Assembly (NCBI RefSeq): GCF_030814815.1
Contig: NZ_JAUSVR010000001.1
Location: 62,001-126,000 of the forward strand
Length of the DNA: 64,000 bases
Origin: Ancylobacter amanitiformis
GTDB lineage: Bacteria; Pseudomonadota; Alphaproteobacteria; Rhizobiales; Xanthobacteraceae
Reading direction: 5' to 3'
The notes under the pieces were generated by a model, which saw only the letters and a program-made list of their open reading frames with translations, was not told the origin of the DNA and did not search any database. Made by a program: the position numbers and the translations under genes. Of the stretch, positions 49,027 to 56,678 are shown piece after piece. Within the stretch, counting starts at the first letter, position 1, and every line of letters begins with the position of its first letter.

Positions 49027-49052
49027 CATGTCACAGCCGCGGCTGTGACATG
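49027..49052. repeat. 26-bp perfect palindrome after the small glucan-cluster gene
   Basis: Arms CATGTCACAGCCG (49027-49039) and CGGCTGTGACATG (49040-49052) are exact reverse complements without a spacer, starting 3 bases after a stop codon. There is no U-tract. It may be a terminator-like stem or a protein-binding site. Confidence 0.7.
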
Positions 49053-49221
49053 GCGCCGCCACAGAGCGGAACCAAATTCCGGATGCATGCGTTTGCTGAG
49101 CGCGTGGGGGTTTCGGGCGGGCCGGGTTGATTCTGCCGCACTGCCCTCATGAATCTGCTGCAAATGCGTTAAACTTGAATTATATATCTCCCGTTCCTCA
49201 TTCATCTGGTGGGTTAGTCTC

Positions 49222-51870
49222 ATGCGTCCCGCTGTTCGTGTCGCTGCCGCCGCCCTGGCGGTCGTCACGTCCGTGCATGCTTTTGCGTGGTTTGCGATGC
49301 GGGAGCAGGTGAGCGCTCCCGCTGTGCCGGACCGCTTTGCCAGCATGTCCTTTGCGCCCTATGGCCGCGATGCCAATCCCGACAAGGGTCAGGGCACGAC
49401 GGAGGCGCAGATCCGCGCCGACATCGACGCGGTGGCGCCCTACACCAAGGCGGTGCGCACCTATGCCTCCACCGGCGGGCTGGACATGGTGCCGCGCCTC
49501 GCCGCCGAGGACGGGCTGAAGGCCACCGTCGGCGCGTGGATCGACAAGGACGAGAAGCGCAACGAGGCGGAGATCGCCAACGCGCTCGACGCCGCGCGCA
49601 AGAACTCGAACGTCACGGGCATCGTGGTCGGCAACGAGTCGATCCTGCGCGCCGAAAAGACGCCCGAGGAACTGATCGCCATCATCCGCAAGGTGAAGAG
49701 CCAGACCAACGTCCCGGTAACGACCGGCGAGACGTGGGACGTCTGGATGGATCACCCGGAGCTGGTATCGGCGGTCGACTATATCGCCGCTCACATCCTG
49801 CCCTATTGGGAAGGCGTGCCCGCCAACCAGGTGGTCGATCGCTCGATCAACATCTATGAGCGCCTGCGCGCCGCCTATCCCGGCAAGCGCATCGTCATCG
49901 CCGAGTTCGGCTGGCCGAGCGGCGGCTATAACCGCGACGGCGCGGTGCCCGGCGAACTTGAGCAGGCCCAGATCATCCGCGATTTCGCCTCCCGCGCCGA
50001 TGCGCTCGGCATCGAATACAATCTGATCGAGGCGTTCGACGCCCCGTGGAAGAGCTTCGAAGGCAGCGTCGGCCAGTATTGGGGCGTTCTCGACGCCAAT
50101 CGCGCGCCCAAGTTCCCGCTCTCCGGCCCGCTCGTCGCCTCCAACTATACCGAGACGGCCGCCATCGCGCTGCTGCTGGGCATAGCCTTCTCCATCCCCG
50201 TCTTCCGCATCGGCCGGCTCACCTTCACGCAGGCGGCCGTCATGTCGGGCGCCGCGGCGCTGGTCGGCGCCTGGATCGCCACCGTCACCGACTACTGGCT
50301 GACCCACTACGTCGTCGGCGGCAACAAGGTGACATTCGTCGCCAGCATCGTGCTGCTGGTGCCGCTGGTCGTGATCATGCTGTACCGGGTCGAGGAACTC
50401 GCCACCATCGCCTTCGGCAAGACGCCGCAGCGGCTGCTGCGCAACGCCGCGCTCGCGATGCCGACCCGCACGCCCAAGGTCTCGATCCATATCCCGGCCT
50501 ACAAGGAGCCGCCGGAGATGCTGAAGCAGACGCTGGACAGCGTCGCGCGGCTCAACTGGCCGAACTTCGAGTGCCTGGTCATCATCAACAACACGCCGGA
50601 TCCCGCCTTCTGGGAGCCGATCGAGGCGCATTGCCGCGAGCTTGGCGATCGCTTCAAGTTCCTCAACCTGCCGAAGGTGGAAGGCTTCAAGGCCGGCGCG
50701 CTGCGCATCGCCATGCAGAAGACCGCCCCGGATGCCGAGATCATCGGCGTCATCGATGCCGATTATGTCGTGGATCCGAACTGGCTGCGCGACCTCGTGC
50801 CGACTTTCGAGGACCCCACCGTCGGCATCGTGCAGGCACCGCAGGAGCACCGCGACGGCGATCGCAGCCTGATGCACGAGGCGATGAACGCCGAATATGC
50901 CGGCTTCTTCGATATCGGCATGGTCCAGCGCAACGAGCATGACGCCATCGTCGTGCACGGCACCATGTGCCTCATCCGCCGCGCCGCCATGGTCGAGGCC
51001 GGCGACTGGTCGAGCGACACGATCTGCGAGGACACCGATCTCGGCCTCTCCATCGTCGAGCGCGGCTGGAAGAGCCAGTACACCAACACCCGCTACGGCT
51101 GGGGCCTGCTGCCGGACGATTTCGCCTCGTTCAAGAAGCAGCGTCATCGCTGGGCCTATGGCGGGATGCAGATCGTCAAGAAGCACTGGCGCAACATGCT
51201 GCCCAACGGGGGCACCCGCCTCACCTCGGCGCAGCGCCGCGAGTTCAGCATCGGCTGGGTCTCATGGCTCGGCTCGGAGAGCATCGGTGCGCTCGCGGCC
51301 GTCCTGTCGCTCGCCTGGGTGCCGTTTGTGCTCGGCCTCGGCATCGCGGTGCCGGCGCGCATCCTCACCGTGCCGATCGTGTTCTGCTTCGGCATCTATG
51401 TGCTGCATTTCTGCGCGCTCTACCGGCTGCGTGTCGCCACCACGCCGCTGCGCATGCTGGGTGCGGCCATCGCCGCCATGGCGGTGCAGTTCACCGTGGC
51501 CAAGGCGGTCTATGACGGCTTCCGCTACAAGGACCTCGCCTTCGCCCGCACCGCCAAGGGCAGTTGGCTGGCCAATGCTGCCCGCGCTTTCCCGGCGCTG
51601 CCGGAAGCGGTGATCGGTGGCGGGCTGCTGCTCTCGGCCATCGCGCTGCGCATGACCAACTGGCATGCCGTGGTGGAGATCAACCTGTTCGCCCTCGCGC
51701 TGGCGGTGCAGTCTCTTCCCTTCCTGGCCGCTGCCTTCATCGGCTGGCTGGAAGGTTCGCCGCTGAACCTGTTCGCCACCTGGCGCGCGCTGGGTGCCCG
51801 CGCCCAGGCCCTGCTGCCCGGTCGCGCGATCCGCGATAGCGAGCCGATGACCGAGAAGATCCGCTCCTGA
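49222..51870 (+). CDS. ndvB: Beta-1,3-glucan synthase: GH17 domain fused to membrane glycosyltransferase family 2 (NdvB-like)
   Basis: Large inner-membrane enzyme of 882 aa. After a signal-anchor (residues 5-25), residues 40-300 form a GH17 domain with VVGNES (E139) and IAEFGWPS (E228). Two or three helices at 315-395 lead to a GT2 catalytic domain (residues 410-690): VSIHIPAYKEPPEMLKQTL, DAD (D512, D514), CEDTDLG and the QRHRW motif (640-644). Further helices fill the C-terminus. The architecture matches Bradyrhizobium NdvB, which polymerises and cyclises beta-1,3-glucan from UDP-glucose. Osmotic adaptation and symbiosis are the known roles there. A strong terminator follows. Confidence 0.88.
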   Translation: MRPAVRVAAAALAVVTSVHAFAWFAMREQVSAPAVPDRFASMSFAPYGRDANPDKGQGTTEAQIRADIDAVAPYTKAVRTYASTGGLDMVPRLAAEDGLKATVGAWIDKDEKRNEAEIANALDAARKNSNVTGIVVGNESILRAEKTPEELIAIIRKVKSQTNVPVTTGETWDVWMDHPELVSAVDYIAAHILPYWEGVPANQVVDRSINIYERLRAAYPGKRIVIAEFGWPSGGYNRDGAVPGELEQAQIIRDFASRADALGIEYNLIEAFDAPWKSFEGSVGQYWGVLDANRAPKFPLSGPLVASNYTETAAIALLLGIAFSIPVFRIGRLTFTQAAVMSGAAALVGAWIATVTDYWLTHYVVGGNKVTFVASIVLLVPLVVIMLYRVEELATIAFGKTPQRLLRNAALAMPTRTPKVSIHIPAYKEPPEMLKQTLDSVARLNWPNFECLVIINNTPDPAFWEPIEAHCRELGDRFKFLNLPKVEGFKAGALRIAMQKTAPDAEIIGVIDADYVVDPNWLRDLVPTFEDPTVGIVQAPQEHRDGDRSLMHEAMNAEYAGFFDIGMVQRNEHDAIVVHGTMCLIRRAAMVEAGDWSSDTICEDTDLGLSIVERGWKSQYTNTRYGWGLLPDDFASFKKQRHRWAYGGMQIVKKHWRNMLPNGGTRLTSAQRREFSIGWVSWLGSESIGALAAVLSLAWVPFVLGLGIAVPARILTVPIVFCFGIYVLHFCALYRLRVATTPLRMLGAAIAAMAVQFTVAKAVYDGFRYKDLAFARTAKGSWLANAARAFPALPEAVIGGGLLLSAIALRMTNWHAVVEINLFALALAVQSLPFLAAAFIGWLEGSPLNLFATWRALGARAQALLPGRAIRDSEPMTEKIRS

Positions 51871-51895
51871 CCGCAACGGATCGGCACATCTGACG

Positions 51896-51927
51896 AAAAA
51901 GGCCCGGGAGCGATCCCGGGCCTTTTT
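51896..51927. terminator. Bidirectional Rho-independent terminator after the glucan synthase
   Basis: A9-bp stem GGCCCGGGA (51901-51909) pairs with TCCCGGGCC (51914-51922) around a GCGA loop, flanked by AAAAA and TTTTT. It lies 25 bases after the synthase stop and 27 bases before the end of the convergent VOC gene, so it can serve both. Confidence 0.92.
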
Positions 51928-51954
51928 CCGTTTGCCGTCCGGCCACGGCCGACG

Positions 51955-52833
51955 TCAGGTCACGGCCGGCTCGAATACCAGCGTGGCGCCGAGGCCGGCC
52001 TGGGCGCTGATGACGATGATGCCTTCGATTTCCTCCGCCGCCATGCGCGAGGAAGCCACACGCCGGCGGGCCTTGTCGATGTCGGAGACGGCGAATCGGG
52101 TGGCGACCAGGCGCAGCCCTTCCTCGGGCGGGGCGGCGACGCCGAAACGCTCGGTGAACAGCGCGTGGCTCATCAGGTCGACATCGCCGCGCGGGGTCTT
52201 GGCGATGTGCCAGCCATCCACCGCGCGGCGGAAGGGCGCATCGGTGAAGGCGGCGAGGAAGGGCAGGTGCCGCTCCGGCTCGGCGGCCGCCAGCACCACG
52301 CCCGCGACGCCGGTCGTTGTGTTCATGTGCCGCTGCAGGTCGGGCGCCCAGAAATTCTCCGGCCGCAACTGCTTGCAGGTGAAGAAGCCGGTATGCGGCG
52401 AGGCCGGATCGCGCGCGAAGGCGAGGGTGAACGCCACCTCGACGTCCGACCCGTCGGGCCGCTTGCCGGTGCGGGCAAAGTCAAACAGCTCGAATCCCCC
52501 GAAGCCCTCCGTATCGAAGGCCAGCTTGTCGGCCGCGGGATCGCGCCCCTCCAGCACGAGCATGGAGAGGCCCTGCCCCACATCATCGAGAAAATCGCGA
52601 TTGAAGGCGCCGAAGGAGAACTTGCCGTCCTCGTGAGGCGGAATCGCCTCGGGGTCGGCGATCTCCAGCAATTCGACAAAGAAGCCGGGCGTCTGGATCA
52701 GCCGGTTATGCGTGCCCCAGGGGTGGCGATTGCGCGCCCCCACGGTGAAGCCCAGCATGTCGTAGAGTTCCCCTGCGGCCTCCAGATCACGGACGACATG
52801 GACGACATGATCGAGACCTCGAGCCACCGGCAC
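51955..52833 (-). CDS. VOC-superfamily (glyoxalase-like) protein
   Basis: Soluble 292-aa protein with the paired beta-alpha-beta-beta-beta modules of the vicinal-oxygen-chelate fold. It begins ARGLDHVVHVVRDLEAAGELYDMLGFTVGARNRHPWGTHNR, which matches the glyoxalase-like domain class (PF13468 type). A second module is seen around GVAGVVLAAAEPERHLPF. H9 and Glu residues such as FVELLEIAD could coordinate metal. Substrate is unknown; relatives are dioxygenases, isomerases or resistance proteins. It stands alone, with a minus-strand terminator just upstream and a shared terminator downstream. Confidence 0.8.
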   Translation of the reverse strand: MPVARGLDHVVHVVRDLEAAGELYDMLGFTVGARNRHPWGTHNRLIQTPGFFVELLEIADPEAIPPHEDGKFSFGAFNRDFLDDVGQGLSMLVLEGRDPAADKLAFDTEGFGGFELFDFARTGKRPDGSDVEVAFTLAFARDPASPHTGFFTCKQLRPENFWAPDLQRHMNTTTGVAGVVLAAAEPERHLPFLAAFTDAPFRRAVDGWHIAKTPRGDVDLMSHALFTERFGVAAPPEEGLRLVATRFAVSDIDKARRRVASSRMAAEEIEGIIVISAQAGLGATLVFEPAVT

Positions 52834-53165
52834 GTTCCTTCATTCAGAACCCGTTCCGATCAGGATGGCAGCACCCGATCAAAAACGGCTCTTGTTTCAA
52901 GAGCTTGAGCCTGACCCCTCGGGATCACGCTGTGGGACCGGCGGCGCCCAGGTCGCACCTGCCGGGACTTCGCGAATCCCAGGGATGAGAGCACGGCGCG
53001 GATGGGGGAGGCAACGACGTCCGGGCCACACACGTGGGCAAACGTGCCCCGGGCGCGCGTTCCTTGACGCTCGGCTTATGCGGCAGGCGCAAACTCCCGA
53101 TCGAAAAACAACGCGGCACGGGCCAAATCTGGCGGCGCGGGCCCTTCGGCCCGAGGGAGTTGACA
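52834..53165. other. 332-base gap between the VOC gene and eutC
   Basis: No convincing gene is seen here. It holds a minus-strand terminator hairpin (52881-52904), the presumed promoter of the VOC gene below it, and a GC-rich stretch without clear structure. It ends with the GAGGGAG ribosome site of a possible 52-aa plus-strand gene. Confidence 0.6.
52881..52904 (-). terminator. Minus-strand intrinsic terminator upstream of the VOC gene
   Basis: GCTCTTG (52888-52894) and CAAGAGC (52898-52904) form a 7-bp stem with a 3-base loop. On the minus strand it is followed by CGTTTTTG. It would stop transcripts coming from eutBC, or act as an attenuator for the VOC gene. Confidence 0.6.
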
Positions 53166-53324
53166 ATGATCCGCCTGTTGCGCCGCTGGCTTGTCGGCGC
53201 GTTCAAACGCCTCGACAACCGGTTCACCGATGCCGCCACACTGCATGGCCGCTACTGCGTCAGCGACGCCAAGCTGCGCCGCCACGACCTCAGCCAAGCC
53301 GCGGCGCCGGCGGCTGGCCATTGA
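53166..53324 (+). CDS. Possible 52-aa basic protein, unknown
   Basis: A short frame starts at an ATG preceded by GAGGGAG about 7 bases upstream. The product (MIRLLRRWLVGAFKRLDNRF at its start) is basic and amphipathic at the N-terminus, with one cysteine and no recognised domain. Its 3' end overlaps the convergent end of eutC by 35 bases. Good ribosome-site spacing is the main support; without homologues it may be spurious. Confidence 0.35.
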   Translation: MIRLLRRWLVGAFKRLDNRFTDAATLHGRYCVSDAKLRRHDLSQAAAPAAGH

Positions 53325-54141
53325 CCAGGAGCAGGTCGCTCTCGTCCTTCAGGCTCACGCCGGTCAGCCGCCGCGCCAGCGCCTGCCCCAGCAGCCAGGC
53401 GAGCTTGAAGGCAGCCTGGTCGTGCGAGAGCCCCTCGCCGCGCACATTGGAAATGCAATTGCGCTCGGCATCGGTGCGCCCTGCGCGCGGCGCGAAGGTG
53501 AGGTAGAGGCCGAGGCTGTCGGGCGAGGAAAGCCCGGGCCGCTCGCCGATCAGCACCACCACGGCCTCGGCCCGGAGCGCCTCGCCCACCTCGTCGCCCA
53601 GCGCGACGCGCGCCTGGCTGGCGATCGCCACCGGGGCGACCCGCCATCCCGCCTCCGCGATTCGCCCCTTGAACGCGGCGAGAAACGGCACTGCCTGCGC
53701 ATGGATCGCGGTCGAGGACAGGCCGTCCGCTACCACGATGGCGAGATCCCGAGGCGGGAATGCGCCCGCTCGCAGCACGGCGCGGCTCGCGTCCGACAGG
53801 CGGCGGCCGAGATCGGGACGGCGCAGATAGGCGTCGCGCGCTGGTGCGGCGGAGGCGAGTTCGAGCGTCTCGAAGCCCAGCGCGGCAATCTCCCCCGCCA
53901 TGCGCGCGGAATCGAACGGCGCGTGCACCGCGTCGCGTGCCTGCGCATGGGCGAGCGCGAAGCGCAGCACCTCGCGGGTCGGCAGCCCGGTTCCCACCCG
54001 TCCCAGCGCGATTCGCGCGGGGGTGATGCCGGCCAGCCGGCTCCACGAATCCTCGATGCGATATTCCCCGCCCTCGATCACAGGATCGGCCGGCACGCCC
54101 GCCTCCTTTGCCGGCTGTTCTTCGCTTTCCGGTTTGCTCAT
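53290..54141 (-). CDS. eutC: Ethanolamine ammonia-lyase small subunit
   Basis: Small subunit of the adenosylcobalamin-dependent lyase that converts ethanolamine to acetaldehyde and ammonia, 283 aa. Conserved segments are ARIALGRVGTGLPTREVLRFALAHAQARDAVH, ADGLSSTAIHAQAVPFL, LIGERPGLSSPDSLGLYLTFAPRAGRTDAERNCISNVRGEGL and AAFKLAWLLGQALARRLTGVSLKDE. The ATG overlaps the eutB stop (ATGA). No microcompartment, EutA reactivase or acetaldehyde dehydrogenase gene lies nearby. Confidence 0.95.
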   Translation of the reverse strand: MSKPESEEQPAKEAGVPADPVIEGGEYRIEDSWSRLAGITPARIALGRVGTGLPTREVLRFALAHAQARDAVHAPFDSARMAGEIAALGFETLELASAAPARDAYLRRPDLGRRLSDASRAVLRAGAFPPRDLAIVVADGLSSTAIHAQAVPFLAAFKGRIAEAGWRVAPVAIASQARVALGDEVGEALRAEAVVVLIGERPGLSSPDSLGLYLTFAPRAGRTDAERNCISNVRGEGLSHDQAAFKLAWLLGQALARRLTGVSLKDESDLLLVNGQPPAPRLG

Positions 54142-55526
54142 GCCGCCAGTTCCCGCGCGGCCACGAGCAGCGGATGATTGCCGCGCTGCGTCTTCAGCCG
54201 TCCGTCCGGCCCGGTAATGCCCATGGCCTGCAGCCAGGCCTCGAATTCCGGCGCCCGCTTCAGGCCGAGCACCTCGCGCAGGTAAAGCTGATCGTGGAAC
54301 GAGGTGGACTGGTAGTTCAGCATCACGTCGTCGGAGCCGGGAATGCCCATGATATAGGTGACGCCGGCCGCGCCGAGCAGCGTCATCAGCGTGTCCATGT
54401 CGTCCTGGTCGGCCTCGGCATGGTTGGTGTAGCAGACGTCGCAGCCGAGCGGCACGCCCATCAGCTTGCCGCAGAAATGGTCCTCCAGACCGGCGCGGAT
54501 GATCTGCTTGCCGTCATAGAGATATTCCGGCCCGATGAAGCCGACCACGGTGTTCACCAGCAGCGGCTTGAAGGGGCGGGCCACCGCATAGGCGCGCGCC
54601 TCCAGCGTCTGCTGGTCGACACCGTGATGGGCGTTGGCGGAGAGCGCGGAGCCCTGCCCGGTCTCGAAATACATCACATTGTCGCCCAGCGTGCCGCGCT
54701 TCAGCGAGAGCGCCGCCTCGCGGCCTTCCCTCAAGACGGCGAGATCGATGCCGAAGGACGCGTTCGCCGCCTGCGTTCCGGCGATCGACTGGAAGACGAG
54801 ATCCACCGGCACGCCGCGATTGATCACCTCGGTCGAGGTGGTGACATGGGTCAGAACGCAGGCCTGTGTGGGAATGTCGAAGCGCTGGATGATGCCGTCG
54901 ATCAGCCTCAAGAGTTCGCTCAGCACGGGCAGGCTGTCGGAGGCGGGATTGATGCCGATCACCGCATCGCCGCAGCCATAGAGCAATCCATCGAGAATCG
55001 AGGCCGTCACGCCGGCGGGATCGTCGGTCGGGTGGTTGGGCTGCAGCCGCACCGCCATCGTGCCGGGAAGGCCGATTGTGTTGCGGAATTTCGTCACCAC
55101 GCGGCATTTGCGGGCGACGGCGATAAGGTCCTGATTGCGCATCAGCTTGGACACCGCCGCCGCCATTTCCGGCGTCACGCCCGGCGCGAGGGCGGCAAGC
55201 ACCTCGCCGGTTGCCACGCCGGAGAGCAGGAAGTCGCGGAAATCGCCGACATTCATGTGGCTGATCGGCCGGAAGGCGCTTGCATCATGCGTGTCGATGA
55301 TCAGCCGCGTGACCTCGTCGGTCTCGTAGGGCACCAGCGCCTCGCTGAGGAAGGTCGCGAGCGGCACCTCGGCCAGGCACATGCGGGCGGCGACGTTCTC
55401 CTCCGCGGACGCGGCGGCGACGCCCGCCAGCATGTCGCCCGAGCGCAGCGGCGTCGCTTTCGCCATCAATTCCCGAAGGTCGGCGAACAGATAGGTCTGC
55501 GGCCCGACAACGTGACGATACGGCAT
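54138..55526 (-). CDS. eutB: Ethanolamine ammonia-lyase large subunit
   Basis: Catalytic TIM-barrel subunit of ethanolamine ammonia-lyase, 462 aa. Recognisable stretches include NTIGLPGTMAVRLQPNHPTDDPAGV, GINPASDSLPVLSELLRLID, THVTTSTEVINRGVPVDLVFQSIAGTQAANASFG, YFETGQGSALSANAHHGVDQQTLEARAYA and GVPLGCDVCYTNHAEADQDDMDTLM. The ATG at 55526 (MPYRHVVGPQTY) gives the family N-terminus; the upstream extension is rejected. The eutBC pair is divergent from an alpha/beta hydrolase gene with 180 bases between. The enzyme would supply nitrogen and carbon from ethanolamine if B12 is available. Confidence 0.95.
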   Translation of the reverse strand: MPYRHVVGPQTYLFADLRELMAKATPLRSGDMLAGVAAASAEENVAARMCLAEVPLATFLSEALVPYETDEVTRLIIDTHDASAFRPISHMNVGDFRDFLLSGVATGEVLAALAPGVTPEMAAAVSKLMRNQDLIAVARKCRVVTKFRNTIGLPGTMAVRLQPNHPTDDPAGVTASILDGLLYGCGDAVIGINPASDSLPVLSELLRLIDGIIQRFDIPTQACVLTHVTTSTEVINRGVPVDLVFQSIAGTQAANASFGIDLAVLREGREAALSLKRGTLGDNVMYFETGQGSALSANAHHGVDQQTLEARAYAVARPFKPLLVNTVVGFIGPEYLYDGKQIIRAGLEDHFCGKLMGVPLGCDVCYTNHAEADQDDMDTLMTLLGAAGVTYIMGIPGSDDVMLNYQSTSFHDQLYLREVLGLKRAPEFEAWLQAMGITGPDGRLKTQRGNHPLLVAARELAA

Positions 55527-55706
55527 GGCGGCTCGCTCCTCCCGGCGCCCGCCCAAATCGGCGCCGTGATGAAAATGTACTCCGCCCTCACCCGCCGGCA
55601 AAGGTCCGTTGCGGTGGTGGATGGTATGCCACTGGCTGGACGGAAGGCCGGCGAAGGGCTACACGCCCGCCAAACATCCTCGGCAAGCCATTGGGGAGAC
55701 GCGGCC

Positions 55707-56453
55707 ATGGCGACCTTCATTCTCATCCACGGGTCCTGGCACTGGGGCGGCTGCTTTCAGAAAGTGGCGAACCTTCTCGGTGCCGCCGGCCATGCGGTGA
55801 TCGCGCCGGACCTCGCCAGCCACGGCTTCGATCCCACGCCGACCGCCGCCGTCACCGACATCACCGAATATGCCGCCCCGGTGCGCGCCGCGCTGGAAGA
55901 TATCGAGGGCAAGGCCATCCTGGTCGGCCATTCGGTGGGTGGGGCGACCTGCAGCTGGCTCGGCGAGGAAATGCCCGAGCGGATCGCCGCGCTGGTCTAT
56001 CTCACCGGATTCATGGCGCCGAATGGCAGGACCGCGCGCGATTTCGTCATGACGCCGGCCTATCTCAAGGACCCCGCCATCGTGGAGACGCAGGGCATGC
56101 TGCGGCTCGGCAAGGAGGGGCTGGGCCTCGATCTCGCCAGGCGCGACCTGATCGCCCGCTCGCTCTATTCCGATTGCACCGCGCACGATATCGAGCGGGC
56201 GCTGCCGAATCTCGTGCGCGTCACCCCGCATGCGCCGTTCACCGCGGTCTCCGGCATCACGCCGGGGCGTTTCGGGCGGCTGCGCCGGCATTACATCGAA
56301 TGCCTGAGGGATCGTGGTCTGCCGCTGGCCGTGCAGCGCGACATGCAGGCGGCGGTGCCGGGCGCGCATCTTCACCAGCTGGACACCGGCCACTCGCCCT
56401 TCCTCAGCGCGCCCGAGGCGGTGGCCGACATCCTGCTCGACATCGCGGGGTGA
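55707..56453 (+). CDS. Alpha/beta-fold hydrolase (esterase/hydroxynitrile-lyase-like)
   Basis: Soluble 248-aa hydrolase of the plant-type esterase/hydroxynitrile lyase branch. Residues 4-12 FILIHGSWH form the oxyanion region, GHSVGG near residue 75 holds the nucleophile serine, and the C-terminal LDTGHSPFLSAPEAVADIL holds the catalytic histidine. The ATG at 55707 has GGGGAGA 7 bases upstream. Substrate is unknown; the divergent eutBC operon may be unrelated. Its 3' side is followed by a palindromic repeat cluster. Confidence 0.87.
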   Translation: MATFILIHGSWHWGGCFQKVANLLGAAGHAVIAPDLASHGFDPTPTAAVTDITEYAAPVRAALEDIEGKAILVGHSVGGATCSWLGEEMPERIAALVYLTGFMAPNGRTARDFVMTPAYLKDPAIVETQGMLRLGKEGLGLDLARRDLIARSLYSDCTAHDIERALPNLVRVTPHAPFTAVSGITPGRFGRLRRHYIECLRDRGLPLAVQRDMQAAVPGAHLHQLDTGHSPFLSAPEAVADILLDIAG

Positions 56454-56488
56454 CGCGGCGGGCAGTTCGGCGGGAGCCCAGCCCTTTC

Positions 56489-56597
56489 CCTCTCCCCGTT
56501 GGGGAGAGGTGGCCCGCGCAGCGGGTCGGTGAGGGGTGACGCGATTGCGGAGCGGATAACTCCCCTCACCCCAACCCTCTCCCCACCGGGGAGAGGG
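56489..56597. repeat. Mosaic palindromic element (REP/RIME-like) in a convergent gap
   Basis: Four nested stems are seen: CCTCTCCCC/GGGGAGAGG (56489-56509), GGCCCGC/GCGGGTC (56511-56527), GTGAGGGG/CCCCTCAC (56529-56569) and CCCTCTCCCC/GGGGAGAGGG (56575-56597). This mosaic matches the dispersed CCCTCACCC...CTCTCCCC intergenic repeats common across Rhizobiales. It lies between the hydrolase and the ABC binding-protein gene. Confidence 0.8.
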
Positions 56598-56678
56598 AGC
56601 GCACCGCGCTCACGGTGCTCGGCTCACGGCTGGGGCGGTCCGCAAGCCGGGCTGGCGGACCGGCTCAGGTGATGGCCG

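Noticed and set aside
49198-51186. A 662-codon minus-strand frame opposite the glucan synthase
   Set aside because: It is antisense to a well-supported GT2-GH17 protein and has no motif of its own.
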